Positions 27,301 through 37,450 of a DNA stretch of 64,000 nt are shown one piece after another (position 1 is the stretch's first letter; every line of letters starts with the position of its first letter). The translations under genes were made by a program, and so were the position numbers. The stretch lies in assembly GCF_037042905.1 (NCBI RefSeq), contig NC_087251.1, positions 44,393,373 to 44,457,372 of the forward strand. Reading direction: 5' to 3'. Below the pieces are notes generated by a model, which was not told the origin of the DNA, did no database searches, and saw only the letters and a list, made by a program, of their open reading frames with translations. This stretch comes from Lytechinus pictus (lineage: Eukaryota > Echinodermata > Echinoidea > Temnopleuroida > Toxopneustidae).

Positions 27301-30300
27301 AAATATGATGATTAGATCTGTTAAATCTTCAGGGAAAATCTGATACAAGAGTACAACCTTGTAGACAAAGAAAGGAGAGAAAAAAAAATATATGGGAGAA
27401 AAATCTATGTGAGGAAGGTCTAATTGTGTATGATTCTCAGTTAAAATTCAGATTTCAGAGCAATCTGAGTATTCTTAGTTCTGTGTTCTCATCAAATGAT
27501 TTGAATCATTTGAATAGTTTGATTATCGACTCAGTTTAATAGTTCAATATCATTCAGATTTGTAGCGTAACTCCTTTGTAGCGTAACTCCTTTCACAAAA
27601 CATTGGTTTCGGACATGTACCTCTATCTCTCCTTAGGGCAGTATAGCATTAAGGTAATTAAAAAGTGCTTCTTTCATGAATGTCAGAAAGAGGGTATCTA
27701 TCTGGGTTAAGCCATGATTACCTCTTGGGATATGTAGTGTGTTCATACATGCAAATTCTCTACTTGGCATGATACTTTGACTTTCCATCCCTTTCCTATT
27801 TTCCCACTTGATACTCGTCTCCCTTCAGTTTTATGTCTTTTTTCCTTTCTTTTTTATTGTGATGTTACTGTTTTTTATCTTTACCTTCTTTTGTCTCTCT
27901 CTCTTTGTTTTCAAAACCCATAATGTTCTTCGCTAAAATTAATCATACTTACCTTACCCTATATGCGAATGTTGTGCATTCACACTAGATATACAAATGA
28001 AAAGATTAAAGAGTGACAATATGAAAAATATAAGCAAGTTCCAGTGTATATAAGATTAAACAAACAAATGAAATGTAGGAATAGGGATACACTTGCAAAC
28101 AAGCATGTTTAATCACACAAGTAAGGCAGGTGTATAAGATTAAAGAACAACAAAAAACTGAAATGTAGGAGGGGTATATTGACTTTAAACAATCATGTTC
28201 ACACACCTGTATAACTTAGATTTAAGAGTTGTAAAAATTTTGATATATATATCAAAATTGTATACCCCTCCTATAGGAGGGGTATACATACACTCTCAAA
28301 CAATTACGCTCACACAAGATGCAGATGTAAGTGATATAAGATTAAAGAATGACAAGAACTCAACTGCAATATAGGATGGGTACATATACATGCAAAAGGA
28401 ATTTCATAATGGTCATCATTAGACAACCACAGCATGCTGGAAGAGACAGGGATAGGTTTATTCCTCTTATATATTTTTGATATTGCAAATTTGCCAGAGC
28501 AAATACACTATACATGAAGGTGTGACAGGTGCATCAGCTCACACTTTTGATTTGTGCAACTGCCAACTGGTCACTAATAGTCCAGGGTATGAATTTTTCT
28601 TTTATTAATTATGGAGCTGTGTTTTGTCATGGAGTGATTGCAGAATTTAGGGGGCTACTTTTTGCCTGCAAAAAGCAAAAATGTTACAAAGGCCGATGTA
28701 GACCATTGATTTTCTCAATATTTGTTAAATATTTTTTTTGTGGCAGGTCTTTGGGCGAATCTAGAAAAGATGGTTGCAATAAAGCATTGTTTGGGAATTT
28801 TAAGGATGTTTGAGGTGTGATTAGGGCAAAATCACTGTCATGTATTTCCTATGCTGAATATAAGACAGCTTTTATTATGATTTCTTGTGTCTCAAAATAT
28901 TGATTTAGACAAGACACCATATAGAAAAAGCGCTATATTATTTTTTGTCTGTGTGAATGGGGCAAGGAATGATTAAAGTAGACGTAACATGACATCGATC
29001 ACCTACCCTCTCTGTCTCCCTTCATGTATGTGAAGAGCTGCGAAATGCCCTCCAAACGAATTAAATATTTATGAAAGGTCCCAGCAGCCATTAAAAGCTC
29101 TCGTCTCTTGAGAGCTTTTCAGCCCTGGCTTTTGAAGTTGGGACGGAGTCGGTCACTCAGGTTCGAGAGAATAAATGATGACTTTAATGGCTCCCTTTGG
29201 AAGCCTTCAGTTTTTAAACTTTTTTGCCTTGTTTGTCATTTAAAATGTACATGTATTTCATCCCTTGGATTTGTAATCTCTATAGAGTATTTTGTCGGTA
29301 ATGCAAAAGCATTTTTAATTTTGTTGTAGGAAAATAATATTTTTTATTTATACATTTACATGTATTTCATCTCTTAGCTTTTTAATCTCCCTAGAGTATT
29401 TGTCTGTTATGCAAAAAGTCTTTTAATGTTATTGTTTGTGAGATCATGATATGCTTGATTTACAGGGATTTTATACTTAATTTCATTACACTCTCTTTCT
29501 CTACATACATCTTGAAAAGAAAACCAATAATGATGATTAAAGAGCTTTAGAGATCATTTACCTTTGGCTAGATTTTGATTTTGATTTGTTATTTTTGTTA
29601 TCTGTATGATCATCTCCATTTATCTTGGGGTTGGCAATTTCCCAGAAAAAAAATTCTGGTATTTCCTGCCCAAGTTGGAAATAATGGGGAAAAGCTTACA
29701 AATGCTGGGAAATACTTATGGTCGTAAGATGCTAGAATATGCCAAAGAAACTTCTGAGCAATACCTGATAATATACAAAGTATATTTTGTAGTATTTCTC
29801 TGCATTTCCAACTATTTCCTAATTTCCTAAAAAATTATTGAGGCACTATTTACCACCAGTATTTTCCACTCCGGGCAACCCCGACTTCTTTTTGACTGGA
29901 GACAAGTCTTGTCATTTGAGCTGTTTGTTGTGTTTGTGGTCATTTATCTGGATTTGGATTCTTACAAGGAGACATCCAAGCCAAGCTTCTGCCTTTTGAG
30001 ATTTGCAACTTGATTCTTTGACATTTGAAGTTCTTGGGAGATTTCTCATTTTGTTGAAATAATGGATGATCCCTCTGATGTATAGTTATCATCACACCCT
30101 TTGCACCTCGCCATACTTCTATTGCGAGAACTTAGTCTTTAATCACTCTGTTTATTTCTACCTGAATCCATGTAATTTAGACCCCACTAATGATTTTGGT
30201 CATGAATGATCTTTGCTTAAATTCTTTCCTTGATTCTTTATTTCATTTTCCCAAAATACTAGGAAGAAAAAGTTAAGTTCATGATAGTTTTCTTTTGCTT

Positions 30301-33300
30301 GTCTGTGTTCAGCATCATATGATTACTGTAGCAGATTTTTTTTGTTACTTAAAGGGAAAGGAGAGGGGGAATGGGACGATCCATTTTCCGTACAACATTC
30401 AAAATTTGAGTGGGGGGGGGGGATAGCGACCCAGCATTAAATATATTTCACATTTGAGCCATTTCATTTTCAACTCTCATGGTAATTACAATTTATTCCA
30501 ACTTTTCTTACTTTAATAAAAAAAAAACAATTAGGCACTGTCATGTGACCATCTCTCAGGCATTTTGAATATTCTATGACTCCAAGAGACCTTGTCTGAA
30601 CTCAGAATGCCTCATTCTCATCTCTCCGATATAAATGATAAATGCAATGCATAATGTATGATCATCCATATCCCAGGATGTGCTGGCTCATATGCTACAG
30701 TGATGGATACTCCAAGCCGAACCTGCTTAAATATTTAGATTTAATTTTCCCATCCATATTGACCAATGATATGTACTTTCAATTTGTTAGGGTATCCTTT
30801 GATGATATCCATGACTTTTCCTTAATGCGTGCCTGATATTGTTTTGCCATCATTCTTGCTTTACTTAATAATCAATTTTCCATGTTCATGTAGCTTCCCT
30901 GCATTTTTACAATGATTCAGACTTTTAAATATTATTTCCCCATCTAAATGCCCAATGATGTGACTTGTGATGGCATCCTTTGACGGTATATTACTTTCTT
31001 TTATGTTTTTTTGACTGGATCATCATTCCTGCATTACTCGATATTCAATTTTCTGTATACATTTCATCTTCCAGCAGTATTTTGTGTGAACGCAAGCATT
31101 ATTAACATTTACAATTATTTTATTCAAATATTTTGATCCCATATTCATATGATCAATGATATGTAATTTGCAATGGTATACTTTAACAGTACAATCTATT
31201 ACTTCTGATCCCTTCTTTCTCGATATCGTTCACTCATCATTCAAAGTATTTTTTGCTCATCATTCTCAATAGTTTAAGTCATTCTGAAGGTTGTTGGACC
31301 ATCACTTGTTACTTGTTATTCAACTTTCTTCCAGCAGTATTTTGTGACACACAAGTATTGATATTTACAAAAAAGATAAACTACGCATATATGGAAGTGT
31401 CGTGGTGAAGCTGTTTTGACTCCCGCCTTGCAATCAGAGGGTCGTGTCGTGTGTTCGAATCCCACCACGGCCTAGCGTCCTTTGGCAAGGTGTCAATCCA
31501 CACTTTGCCACTCTCCACCCAGGTGTTAAATGGGTACCGGTAGGATGCGAAAGCCTATGTCGTATGCCTAGCGATTGAGTCTTGGAACTCTTGTTGGAAT
31601 GCCCCCAGGGAGTGGAGAAAGTGCATACATTGTGTGCGGGCATGCCAGGATCCAATGACCGGGGTAATAATTGCAAATGTAAAGCGCTTAGAAGTAAAGT
31701 GTAATAAGTGCTATATGTTATTCATTATTATTGTTATTATTATATATGGTAATAAGGGAGGCCTTCCCTTTAAAGTACTTCATGTTTTATCTTTGGTGTT
31801 CAAATATTTTACTCTTTTGACCCTCGTTTTCTATTTATTTACCTGTTTTTTTTATTACAGTGGTTGGTGAGCCTTCTGAAGAAGATGATGTTCATGTTAT
31901 TCTTGAGTACAAGACAGGGGAGCAGTTTGGCAAATATATATCACCAAGGGCAAACAGGTACTGTTATGAAATAATTCGACAACCATAGTTACGTAGTGCT
32001 TTACAAAAGGTGACATTAGCATATTTACTGCAATGTCATATGACAGAGAAATTAAGCTTTCTCCCCAAAATATTTATTGACATGCCAACATTCACCTTTT
32101 ATTCTGGGTTAGGGGGTAGGGAGGGATGAAGTCATGTTTTTTAAATATACTCACAAAGAAAATGCCACTTGATATTTTTTTCTAGGTCTGATCAATTTCT
32201 GTATATCATAATGGATGTGGATATGTTTCTCTCATAATTCTATTCTGAGATGACACATTTACCTGTTATTCATTTATCATTTTTTAATGAATTTTTAGGG
32301 GGGGGTGAAGTTCTTTAAAAAAAATATACTCACAAAGCAAGTGCAACTGGATATTTTTCCATGTCTCATCATTAATTGCATTATAATGATATTACTTTAT
32401 GAAGGAAAATCATTGTCGCTTCTTTCCAGAATGCACCATTTTTTTTCTACAAAAGACATGCTGCATGCACAAAATGTTGATTCTGCTTTTTCACATTGTG
32501 CAGTATGTTTGGAAGATTAGTGACAGGATATTTTGCTGTTTTTCTATTCGATAGGTTCATCATTCACAGCGATATACACAACCCATACCTGAGCGGTTTA
32601 GAAGAATTTCAAGAAGAGCTGAAATATTTCAATCCTCAGGTAGTAGTCCTTGGTGGCCTTCAGATGATGGACAACTTTCCTTTCTCTGAAGGTACTTTTA
32701 TTTCTTTTATCTTGATAAATCGATAATTTACAGACTACTAGCATATGTGAAGGGGGGGGGGGGGGAGGTGGCAGAGTGCCCCAAAGAGAATTTTGACAAA
32801 TGCTTGTTAGAAAAAATGCTCTGACAGTTGGTTCTGAAAATGGTGGTAACATTTTTTTTATTTTGTTTGTCAGATAATGTATCTTATCATTTTTCATTTG
32901 TCAGATAATTTCTGTACCTCCTGACAAGGTTTGTCACCGTTGCAGACTAATTTTTTTCTGTGGTTCAATCATTACAGCTAGAGAATTACGTCGTGACGGA
33001 ATTAACATCATGCAAGATGGCACTTTTATTACCTTTTTAGAATTTGTTAATTAATGTTATACCGTTAGTTTTGCCTGATGATGGGTATCATTGAAATTGA
33101 TATTGCTAATTGTTAGCTTTATATTTTTATATGGCTGAATATGTAATATTCAGTTCCTTTTCCCGTAATGAGAGAGTACAGGTCAAAAGATCAGTGCAGA
33201 GCATTGCATACTCACCCAAAGTTACTGTGGAATGACCAGCTCACTTTTGCAGATGACTTTGACTTAAGTGGTTAAAATAGTATCATATTCTACATTTGAT

Positions 33301-35256
33301 AAAACTAAAGGTAGCGTGTGTACTCTCTGGGGAAAGCTTAATTAACAATGTTCAGGGCCCCAATGGTCATACTCTGTTTCATTCTCCCATATGAAATTTG
33401 CGCGCATTCTTCGGTTTTTGTCTCACCTGCATAGCAGAGTGAGACTATAGGCGCCGCTTTTCCGACGGCGACGGCGGCGGCGTCAACACCAAACCTTAAC
33501 CTGAGGTTAAGTTTTTGAAATGACAGCATAACTTAGAAAGTATATGGACCTAGTTCATGAAACTTGGCCATAAGGTTAATCAAGTATTACTGAACATCCT
33601 GCCTGAGTTTCATGTCACATGACCAAGGTCAAAGGTCATTTAGGGTCAATGAACTTAGACCATGTTGGGGGAATCAACATCAAAATCTTAACCTAAGGTT
33701 AAGTTTTTGAAATGTCATCATAACTTAGAAAATATATGGACCTAGTTCATGAAACTTATACATAAGGTTAATCAAGTATCACTGAACATCCTGCATGAGT
33801 TTCACGTCACATGACCAAGGTCAAAGGTCATTTAGGGTCAATGAACTTTGGCCGAATTGGGGGTATCTGTTGAATTACCATCATAACTTTGAAAGTTTAT
33901 GGATCTGATTCATGAAACTTGGACATAATAGTAATCAAGTATTACTGAACATCCTGTGCAAGTTTCAGGTCACATGATCAAGGTCAAAGGTCATGTAAGG
34001 TCAAAGAACTTTGGCCACGTCGGGGGTATTTGTTGAATTGCCATCATATCTCTATAAGTGTATTGGTCTAGTTCATAAAACGTGGAAATAAGAGTAACCA
34101 AGTATCACTGAACATCTTGTGCGAGTTATAGTAGTTTTCAAAATCAGCACTGCTGCTATATTGAATCGCGTGATGCAGGTGAGACGGCCAGAGGCATTCC
34201 ACTTGTTGAAAGCTCCATGCTGCTGCTGTTACTTTTCCTACTTCCTCCACCGTCAGCACTTAGTGTGTAGACGCAGGCCCTTGAGATAAGACTAACACAA
34301 ATACAACCTGTTGGCACAAATATTCACTTCTGAATGATACGCCCCATATAAGCTGAAACAACAACAACAACATGTTTCAGTTCGGTCTTTAATACACAAG
34401 GTCCAGTCAGTGCATTTAGGCTGCATATTCAGACTGCTTTCCTTCAGGAAAACATTAACGCATCAAACTAACATCCCCCTCCTGAAATACATCCCCAAGG
34501 CTGCAAGGCATTCTATTCAGCATCAGTGTTTCTAACAGTCCCAAGCTCACAAATAATTTACTTTTTCATGATTTTTTTTTGTTTACAGGTGAGAGGGAGG
34601 CGAGACTTGAGATGCAACGAGCCATGATCCTCGGTCTCCCTAGCTCCACCCCAGTTCACTTGGAGCTGGCCTCCTTTGCCGAGGAGGCACTTCTCCATCA
34701 ACTCCTGGAGTATGTCATTCCTTATTCTGACTCCTTGGGCATGAACGAGCAGGAGCTGCCCAACCTCTACAGTCTCCTCAACTATGGCAACGTCAGTCTG
34801 GTCTCGGATGCCTATCCTAGGGTAGCCACAATGCTGGACCAGATCCGATCCGTCTACAGCATCCTCCGGAATCAACCGCAACGGGAAGGACTGCGGAGGG
34901 TCACACGGCTCCACGTCCACACCCTAGCCTTCCAGGCCATCTTGACAACAGAAGGGTCAGCATGGAAGAACACTATGTCCGCAGCTGCGAAGGCATCGTT
35001 GACGGCTCACAGGCACGTGTGCGCCAGCTCCGAAGTCGACATGGCCAAGTCGCGCCTCATCATGGACGACTCCTTTTCCGTTTCTCAAGAGGACGGCAGT
35101 CGCAAGATCCCGTTGGAGGTTGATAAACCTGTTTCGTGTTGGAAGGAGGAAGATTACGAGATTTGCGTTGCTCCTGTGTTGGTATGTACGCAGGTGCACA
35201 GGACAGCCGGGGGTGGGGACAATATATCGTCAGCTGGACTTTCGGTTCAGATATGA
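12051..35256 (+). CDS. ADPGK: ADP-dependent glucokinase, complete (5 coding exons, 476 aa)
   Basis: Phosphorylates glucose using ADP instead of ATP; in vertebrates it is an ER-associated enzyme of the ADP-specific kinase family. Coding exons are 12051-12388, 17472-17662, 31861-31957, 32555-32691 and 34589-35256. All phases agree and the total is 1431 nt with a TGA stop. Residues 5-23 form a hydrophobic N-terminal anchor followed by KKR. Family landmarks in order: GAAAER at the exon 1/2 junction, VVGGNAA, VILEYKTGEQFG, SPRANRFI, LEEFQEELKYFNPQVVVLGG, HLELAS (278-283), the NxxE motif as NEQE (307-310), RLHVHTLAF, and the catalytic GGGD with the base Asp465 in RTAGGGDNIS. The length is close to the human protein (about 497 aa). 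The 667-nt last exon is unusually long. The upstream region at 11800-12050 is CpG-rich with no TATA box. Identity is secure by family resemblance along the whole length. Confidence 0.97.
14052..14163. mobile_element. Small fold-back element
   Basis: 112 bp bounded by perfect 12-bp inverted repeats AAGCTTAGCAAT and ATTGCTAAGCTT, with further internal ATCGAT-rich pairing. It lies in ADPGK intron 1. The stretch 12389-14050 of that intron shows only AT-rich sequence. Confidence 0.6.
15020..15489. mobile_element. TA-flanked inverted-repeat element
   Basis: 470 bp between TA dinucleotides (15018-15019 and 15490-15491). Terminal repeats are GGTGGTTTCAGACCGCCTCG and CGAGGCGGTTTGAAACCGCC. It is richer in G+C than its surroundings and contains AATTTCC/ATACC short repeats with TTTGGYAATGTGAAAGCAA twice. 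Confidence 0.82.
16084..16672. mobile_element. TTAA-flanked inverted-repeat element, AGGAGAATGAAAC family
   Basis: 589 bp between TTAA sites (16080-16083 and 16673-16676). Its terminal repeat AGGAGAATGAAAC pairs with GTTTCATTCTCCT, and the arms also pair around CAATGGGAGGATC / GATCCTCCCATTGG. TTAA targets are typical of piggyBac-related elements. Confidence 0.82.
17472..17662 (+). CDS. ADPGK: ADPGK coding exon 2
   Basis: 191 nt, in phase 2 and out phase 1. Acceptor is TTTCCTCCAG and donor is GTAATT. It encodes RYVHNRELFRKIVKLSKQQA, then VVGGNAAVIANRLA and CDVLLGG, the substrate-binding strand region of the family. Confidence 0.96.
17674..18269. mobile_element. ACACC-rich inverted-repeat element interrupted by another element
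   Basis: The outer element carries many GGTGTTAA/TTAACACC words and ends with AAACTTTGGTGTTAA and TTAATACCCAAGTTT. It is split by the element at 17789-18201. An uninterrupted relative is at 26183-26419. It starts 12 bases after ADPGK exon 2. Confidence 0.72.
17789..18201. mobile_element. Nested element with GCAAATGTCGTGT ends, copy 1
   Basis: Ends GTTCCATGACATTTGCTCC and GGAGCAAATGTCGTGTAAC are inverted. Several internal GACAATTGCT and GGAGCAAATGTCGTGT words and CCTAAACCTAACCCTA runs in both orientations suggest a long imperfect palindrome. A related shorter copy is at 55271-55473. Confidence 0.7.
19383..19777. mobile_element. TTAA-flanked element, family 4, copy 1
   Basis: 395 bp between TTAA sites (19379-19382 and 19778-19781). 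It contains AGTAGTTGCAG near the left end, a GCGTCGGGCCCGACGC palindrome at the centre, and TTGCTGATTTCTCAGCAATT. Copy 2 at 57217 shares most of the left half and the TTTCTCAGCAATTA block. Confidence 0.78.
20510..21210. repeat. Diverged tandem repeats
   Basis: Recurring blocks such as CAACTTTTGTTYTCAATSCACTGG (20646, 21034) and TGTATAATGTTTTCATATCTT, with irregular spacing. This is old, decayed tandem duplication in ADPGK intron 2. No coding signal. Confidence 0.5.
21615..22140. repeat. Tandem repeat with about 107-131-bp units
   Basis: The anchor GATTGATGTTTATTT and its variants recur at about 21621, 21728, 21859, 21972 and 22088. Each is followed by CCAACTTTAT, CTTGAAATGA and CTGCATCCAGAAATATGCAT blocks. 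Five diverged units. Confidence 0.75.
22977..23102. mobile_element. Tiny TA-flanked inverted-repeat element (126 bp)
   Basis: Perfect 11-bp terminal repeats CACTCTGAAAA / TTTTCAGAGTG between TA dinucleotides. The internal sequence is rich in CCCTCC/TTACCCCTTT. Confidence 0.78.
23590..24150. mobile_element. Inverted-repeat element distantly related to family 3
   Basis: It has arms with GAAAAATCAGACAAACAAAA-type sequence, GATGATGTCATATCCCCACTT and its inverted partner GTGGGGATGTGACATCATCAG, and a far arm ending TTTTCAGC. The same order of blocks is seen in 9985-11291 and 42666-43237. Ends are approximate. Confidence 0.65.
24541..24740. mobile_element. TA-flanked 200-bp element with TTTAAAC palindromes
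   Basis: Ends CACAGTAAAAA and TTTTTACAGTG between TA sites. The interior is a series of GTTTAAAC-like inverted words. Confidence 0.78.
25130..25358 (+). mobile_element. 3' end of a non-LTR retrotransposon
   Basis: An AT-rich 3' UTR-like stretch ending GCAGAAATAAAAGCAATCAATCAATCAAA, an AATAAA followed by an (AATC)n tail like that of the nested fragment at 10163-10895. Confidence 0.6.
26183..26419. mobile_element. ACACC-rich TA-flanked element, uninterrupted copy
   Basis: 237 bp. Ends CTGTAAAAACTGTGGTGTTAA and TTAACACCGCAGTTTTTGCTG are inverted. About ten GGTGTTAA/TTAACACC words lie inside. Same family as the outer element at 17674-18269. Confidence 0.78.
27005..27190. repeat. (TTTA)n / (TTCA)n compound microsatellite
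   Basis: Runs of TATTTATT change into ATTCATTC, CATCCATC and CACTCACT, all 4-bp units, over about 185 bp in ADPGK intron 2. Confidence 0.9.
28000..28410. repeat. Imperfect tandem repeat with hairpins
   Basis: Units begin ATAAGATTAAA (28049, 28135, 28337) with shared AATGTAGGA, GGGGTATA, CAAACAATYA and CACACAAG blocks. Two back-to-back perfect palindromes lie at 28236-28259 (AATTTTGATATATATATCAA AATT) and 28261-28286 (TATACCCCTCC/GGAGGGGTATA). Confidence 0.7.
28600..28870. repeat. Dispersed repeat, copy 2 (pair with 6500-6850)
   Basis: Shares GCAGAATTTAGGGGGCTACTT, AAAGATGGTTGCAATAAAGC and CAAAATCACTGTCA...TATTTCCTATG blocks with 6500-6850, in the same order. Confidence 0.6.
29625..29881. 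mobile_element. Possible inverted-repeat element
   Basis: The ends GGGGTTGGCAATTTCC and ACTCCGGGCAACCCC are weakly inverted, and inner arms carry CAATTTCCCAG-, TTTCCTGCCCAAGTTGG- and TTTCCAACTATTTCC-type words. Boundaries are uncertain. Confidence 0.4.
30640..31380. repeat. Diverged tandem repeat, about 190-200-bp period
   Basis: The block CAATGATATGTACTTTCAAT...GTATCCTTTGAT recurs at about 30762, 30952 and 31152. CTTCCAGCAGTATTTTGTG recurs at 31071 and 31331. It lies just before the SINE at 31393. Confidence 0.6.
31393..31745 (+). mobile_element. tRNA-derived SINE, copy 1
   Basis: The tRNA-like head has a B box (TGTTCGAATCC) preceded by a degenerate A-box region (GTCGTGGTGAAGCTG). The body carries TTTGGCAAGGTGTCAATCC and AAATGGGTACCGGTAGGA, shared with the SINE at 56633-56927. 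The 3' end is an (ATT)n tail. It is too decayed to be a functional tRNA. Confidence 0.82.
31861..31957 (+). CDS. ADPGK: ADPGK coding exon 3
   Basis: 97 nt after a long pyrimidine-rich acceptor (TTTTTTTTATTACAG). It encodes VGEPSEEDDVHVILEYKTGE then QFGKYISPRAN, and ends in phase 2 at GTACTG. The spacing to exon 2 gives the same length as the human protein across this join, so no exon appears to be missing in the 14-kb intron. Confidence 0.95.
32555..32691 (+). CDS. ADPGK: ADPGK coding exon 4
   Basis: 137 nt, in phase 2 and out phase 1. It encodes FIIHSDIHNPYLSGLEEFQE and then NPQVVVLGGLQMMDNFPFSE, the central strand-helix unit of the kinase fold. Confidence 0.95.
33420..34185. mobile_element. 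Element with GTCTCACCTGCA inverted ends and internal about 165-190-bp tandem units carrying DR1 sites
   Basis: Perfect 12-bp ends GTCTCACCTGCA (33420-33431) and TGCAGGTGAGAC (34174-34185). Inside are four diverged units with GACCTAGTTCATGAAACTTG and ATTACTGAACATCCTG. Three units contain the exact word AGGTCAAAGGTCA (33626-33638, 33818-33830, 33981-33993). It lies in ADPGK intron 4. The left end also has a GACGGCGACGGCGGCGGCG stretch. Confidence 0.82.
34589..35256 (+). CDS. ADPGK: ADPGK coding exon 5 (catalytic C-terminal half)
   Basis: 668 nt including TGA. It contains HLELAS, NEQE, the histidine-containing RLHVHTLAF and the terminal GGGD catalytic loop. Its base composition is clearly richer in G+C than the flanking introns. 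It ends shortly after the catalytic loop with SSAGLSVQI, a few residues shorter than the human tail. Confidence 0.97.
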
Positions 35257-35874
35257 GTTTTATAAATTGACACAAGATCTACTTATTCACAGGAACTCTA
35301 TTCAAGAAAACTATCTTCTGGTACGCAGCCCATACTTTTTGGTCACAAAAGACACAATCAGTGGTTTTGGACATCTGCCAAAAACTAGGTACACATAATG
35401 TATGGCACATACAAATGGTGCACATCTATTAATAGCACTATCTATGAACAATAATTTTTGAAGGATATAAATGAGTATCACCTGCTGTGGTGTTTAGGAA
35501 AGAGAGGAAGAATGGGGAGCATGTAAAGAGTTAACACAATGAGTGCATTCAATGGCTTCAACAGTAATAACATCACCCCTGTGGGGGGCGTTCCGCAGAA
35601 TTGAAATGTGACTTAGAGCCACACAAGAATTCCCAGTTCGGTACGGTATAAGATGCATTGTCGCATTCGTCGGAACATACTTTACCCATTGGAGACTGAT
35701 TGATTTTGTTATAACACACATATTCCATAGAATCCAGGCAGCGTATATGTGGGCTCGGTCTCCCAATGAGTTAATGAGATCGCTAGATGCTGGATGTACG
35801 TGTGTCTTTATCTAAGCTTGACTTTTAAGTCACACTTAATTCTTTTTCAAACAACCCCTGATCATGGTGGTGAT

Positions 35875-36080
35875 TTTTTTTACCTGATTTCTAAGAAAGC
35901 ATGAATACTTGTAGGCAAGCAACCAGAGGACTGACAGCTTAAGGTCCTCTTCGAGGGACCTGGTAATGAGGATTAATGCCTTACCAAAGGGCACTAGCAC
36001 ACCGTGGGGGAATCGAAACCGGGTCACCGGAATCCGAAACCCCCGCTCTACCGACTGAGCTATCGCACCTCGACATGTGA
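35875..36080 (-). mobile_element. tRNA-derived SINE, copy 2 (different tRNA head)
   Basis: On the minus strand the head reads GATAGCTCAGTCGGTAGAGC (a good A box and D arm), then CGGTTTCGATTCCCCCACGG (B box), followed by CCCTTTGGTAAGGCATTAAT. The acceptor arm does not pair, so it is not a working tRNA gene. Confidence 0.8.
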
Positions 36081-37259
36081 TAAGTGAGAATGACATATGT
36101 ACATGTACATTAGATTTCTAGAATTCAAAGTATATATCACATTACAGCAATTGCCCTCAAGATTTCATTCATTTAATGTTCTGTTATTCCTCCTGATATT
36201 TGTGTCTGTTGAATCTATCAGTATCTTCTTTAAATCAGTACTTGATGATATAATCAATAATTTCAATTAACCAATCGTGCTGTTCGTGTGTGCTTAATGT
36301 AACCAGCGAAAAAAAAAAAAACGTTGTGCATTGTGAATAACTGGTTTGCCTATAGGAATTCATGGCCTTTTTATTTAGATGATTAATGTAATTTGAATTT
36401 TAATATCTAATATGAAACCTTTTATATAAAAAGACCAATATGAAACTAATGTGAATAGACATATTTTTAGCATTCGGTATGAAAAAGGGTCCATAAAACC
36501 ATTTTCATATTTTATGTTCCGTTCAATTATCTTTTCAATTTTATAATTTTAAGCATATTTTCTTATTTACTTGGTAGTAAATACCAGGTTATTTTGTCAT
36601 TGCTTGGAATGTTTTTTTTAAAAGATATAATTGCTTAAACGCAAACTGAGGCCTATAGCCATTTATGACAATGGTTTTGAAGAGAAATAAATGTAATTGC
36701 TACATGTTTTTAACTCAATATGTAGACCAGTTGGACATTATTTTTTTCAAATGAAAATATTGCTGCTTTAAAAAGGTACTAGTAGTCAAAAAGAATATAG
36801 AGCAAGCCGTTTTTTTTTTTAATTTCCATTTATCCATAATAGTTTTAGTTAAGTTATTTATTTGTATTTATAGATTCAGAGAGGTGAGATTCACCTGTAG
36901 TTTTCTGTTCTAATTGGAATTTATCAGGAAACTTGGGTTGAGAATGGTGATGGAGAACCTACCTTTACAGTGGGTGCAGTTTACATTTTTTTTCCAATCA
37001 GAAATGCTTTTTTTCTTTTAAAAGTCTTTAAATGATAAATTACCATTTATTTACTTGAATTTCCACAATATAAGTTGTCACAAATTTTCAAATATTGATA
37101 AATGTTTTGGTGTTCCAAGTAAGTTTCAACATCTCTCAAACACAATAATTTATTTGCAAAAGAAGGACAACTTTCGTTAGCTTTATTCATAAATGAGTTG
37201 AAATTTGTTGAAAATGTTGAAAAGTCTATTGCTTTTAAAAAGGGCAAGGAGATGCTACA

Positions 37260-37450
37260 TTATAAAAAATGGAGACCTTTTACTAATTTTGAACTAAGTT
37301 GAGACTTGCTTTTATTTGTTATGTATTTAATGATGTACTTTATCTTCATTACAATGAATATTGATGTATCTTGATGTATCTTGTTGTACACGATGGATAT
37401 TGTACATATATTTTGTTTTATTGAAGCAATAAAGATTCAAAAAAGAAAAA
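37260..37450 (+). mobile_element. Possible retrotransposon 3' end
   Basis: An AT-rich stretch ending TTATTGAAGCAATAAAGATTCA with an A-rich tail (AAAAAAGAAAAAAAA). This is compatible with a retrotransposed 3' end; no coding remnant was recognised. Confidence 0.35.

Larger units (their letters stand above)
17663..31860 (+). other. ADPGK: ADPGK intron 2 (14.2 kb)
   Basis: Accounts for most of the gene length. Apart from the listed elements, the stretches 18270-19380, 22300-22970, 24750-25130, 25360-26180, 26420-27000, 27200-28000 and 29900-30640 are AT-rich with no gene, RNA or element that I can support. A small perfect hairpin, GCTCGAGCG/CGCTCGAGC, sits at about 22241-22264. Confidence 0.8.

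Noticed and set aside
36000..36075. Functional tRNA gene on the minus strand
   Set aside because: A and B boxes are good, but the acceptor and anticodon arms do not pair, and the sequence continues into a SINE body.
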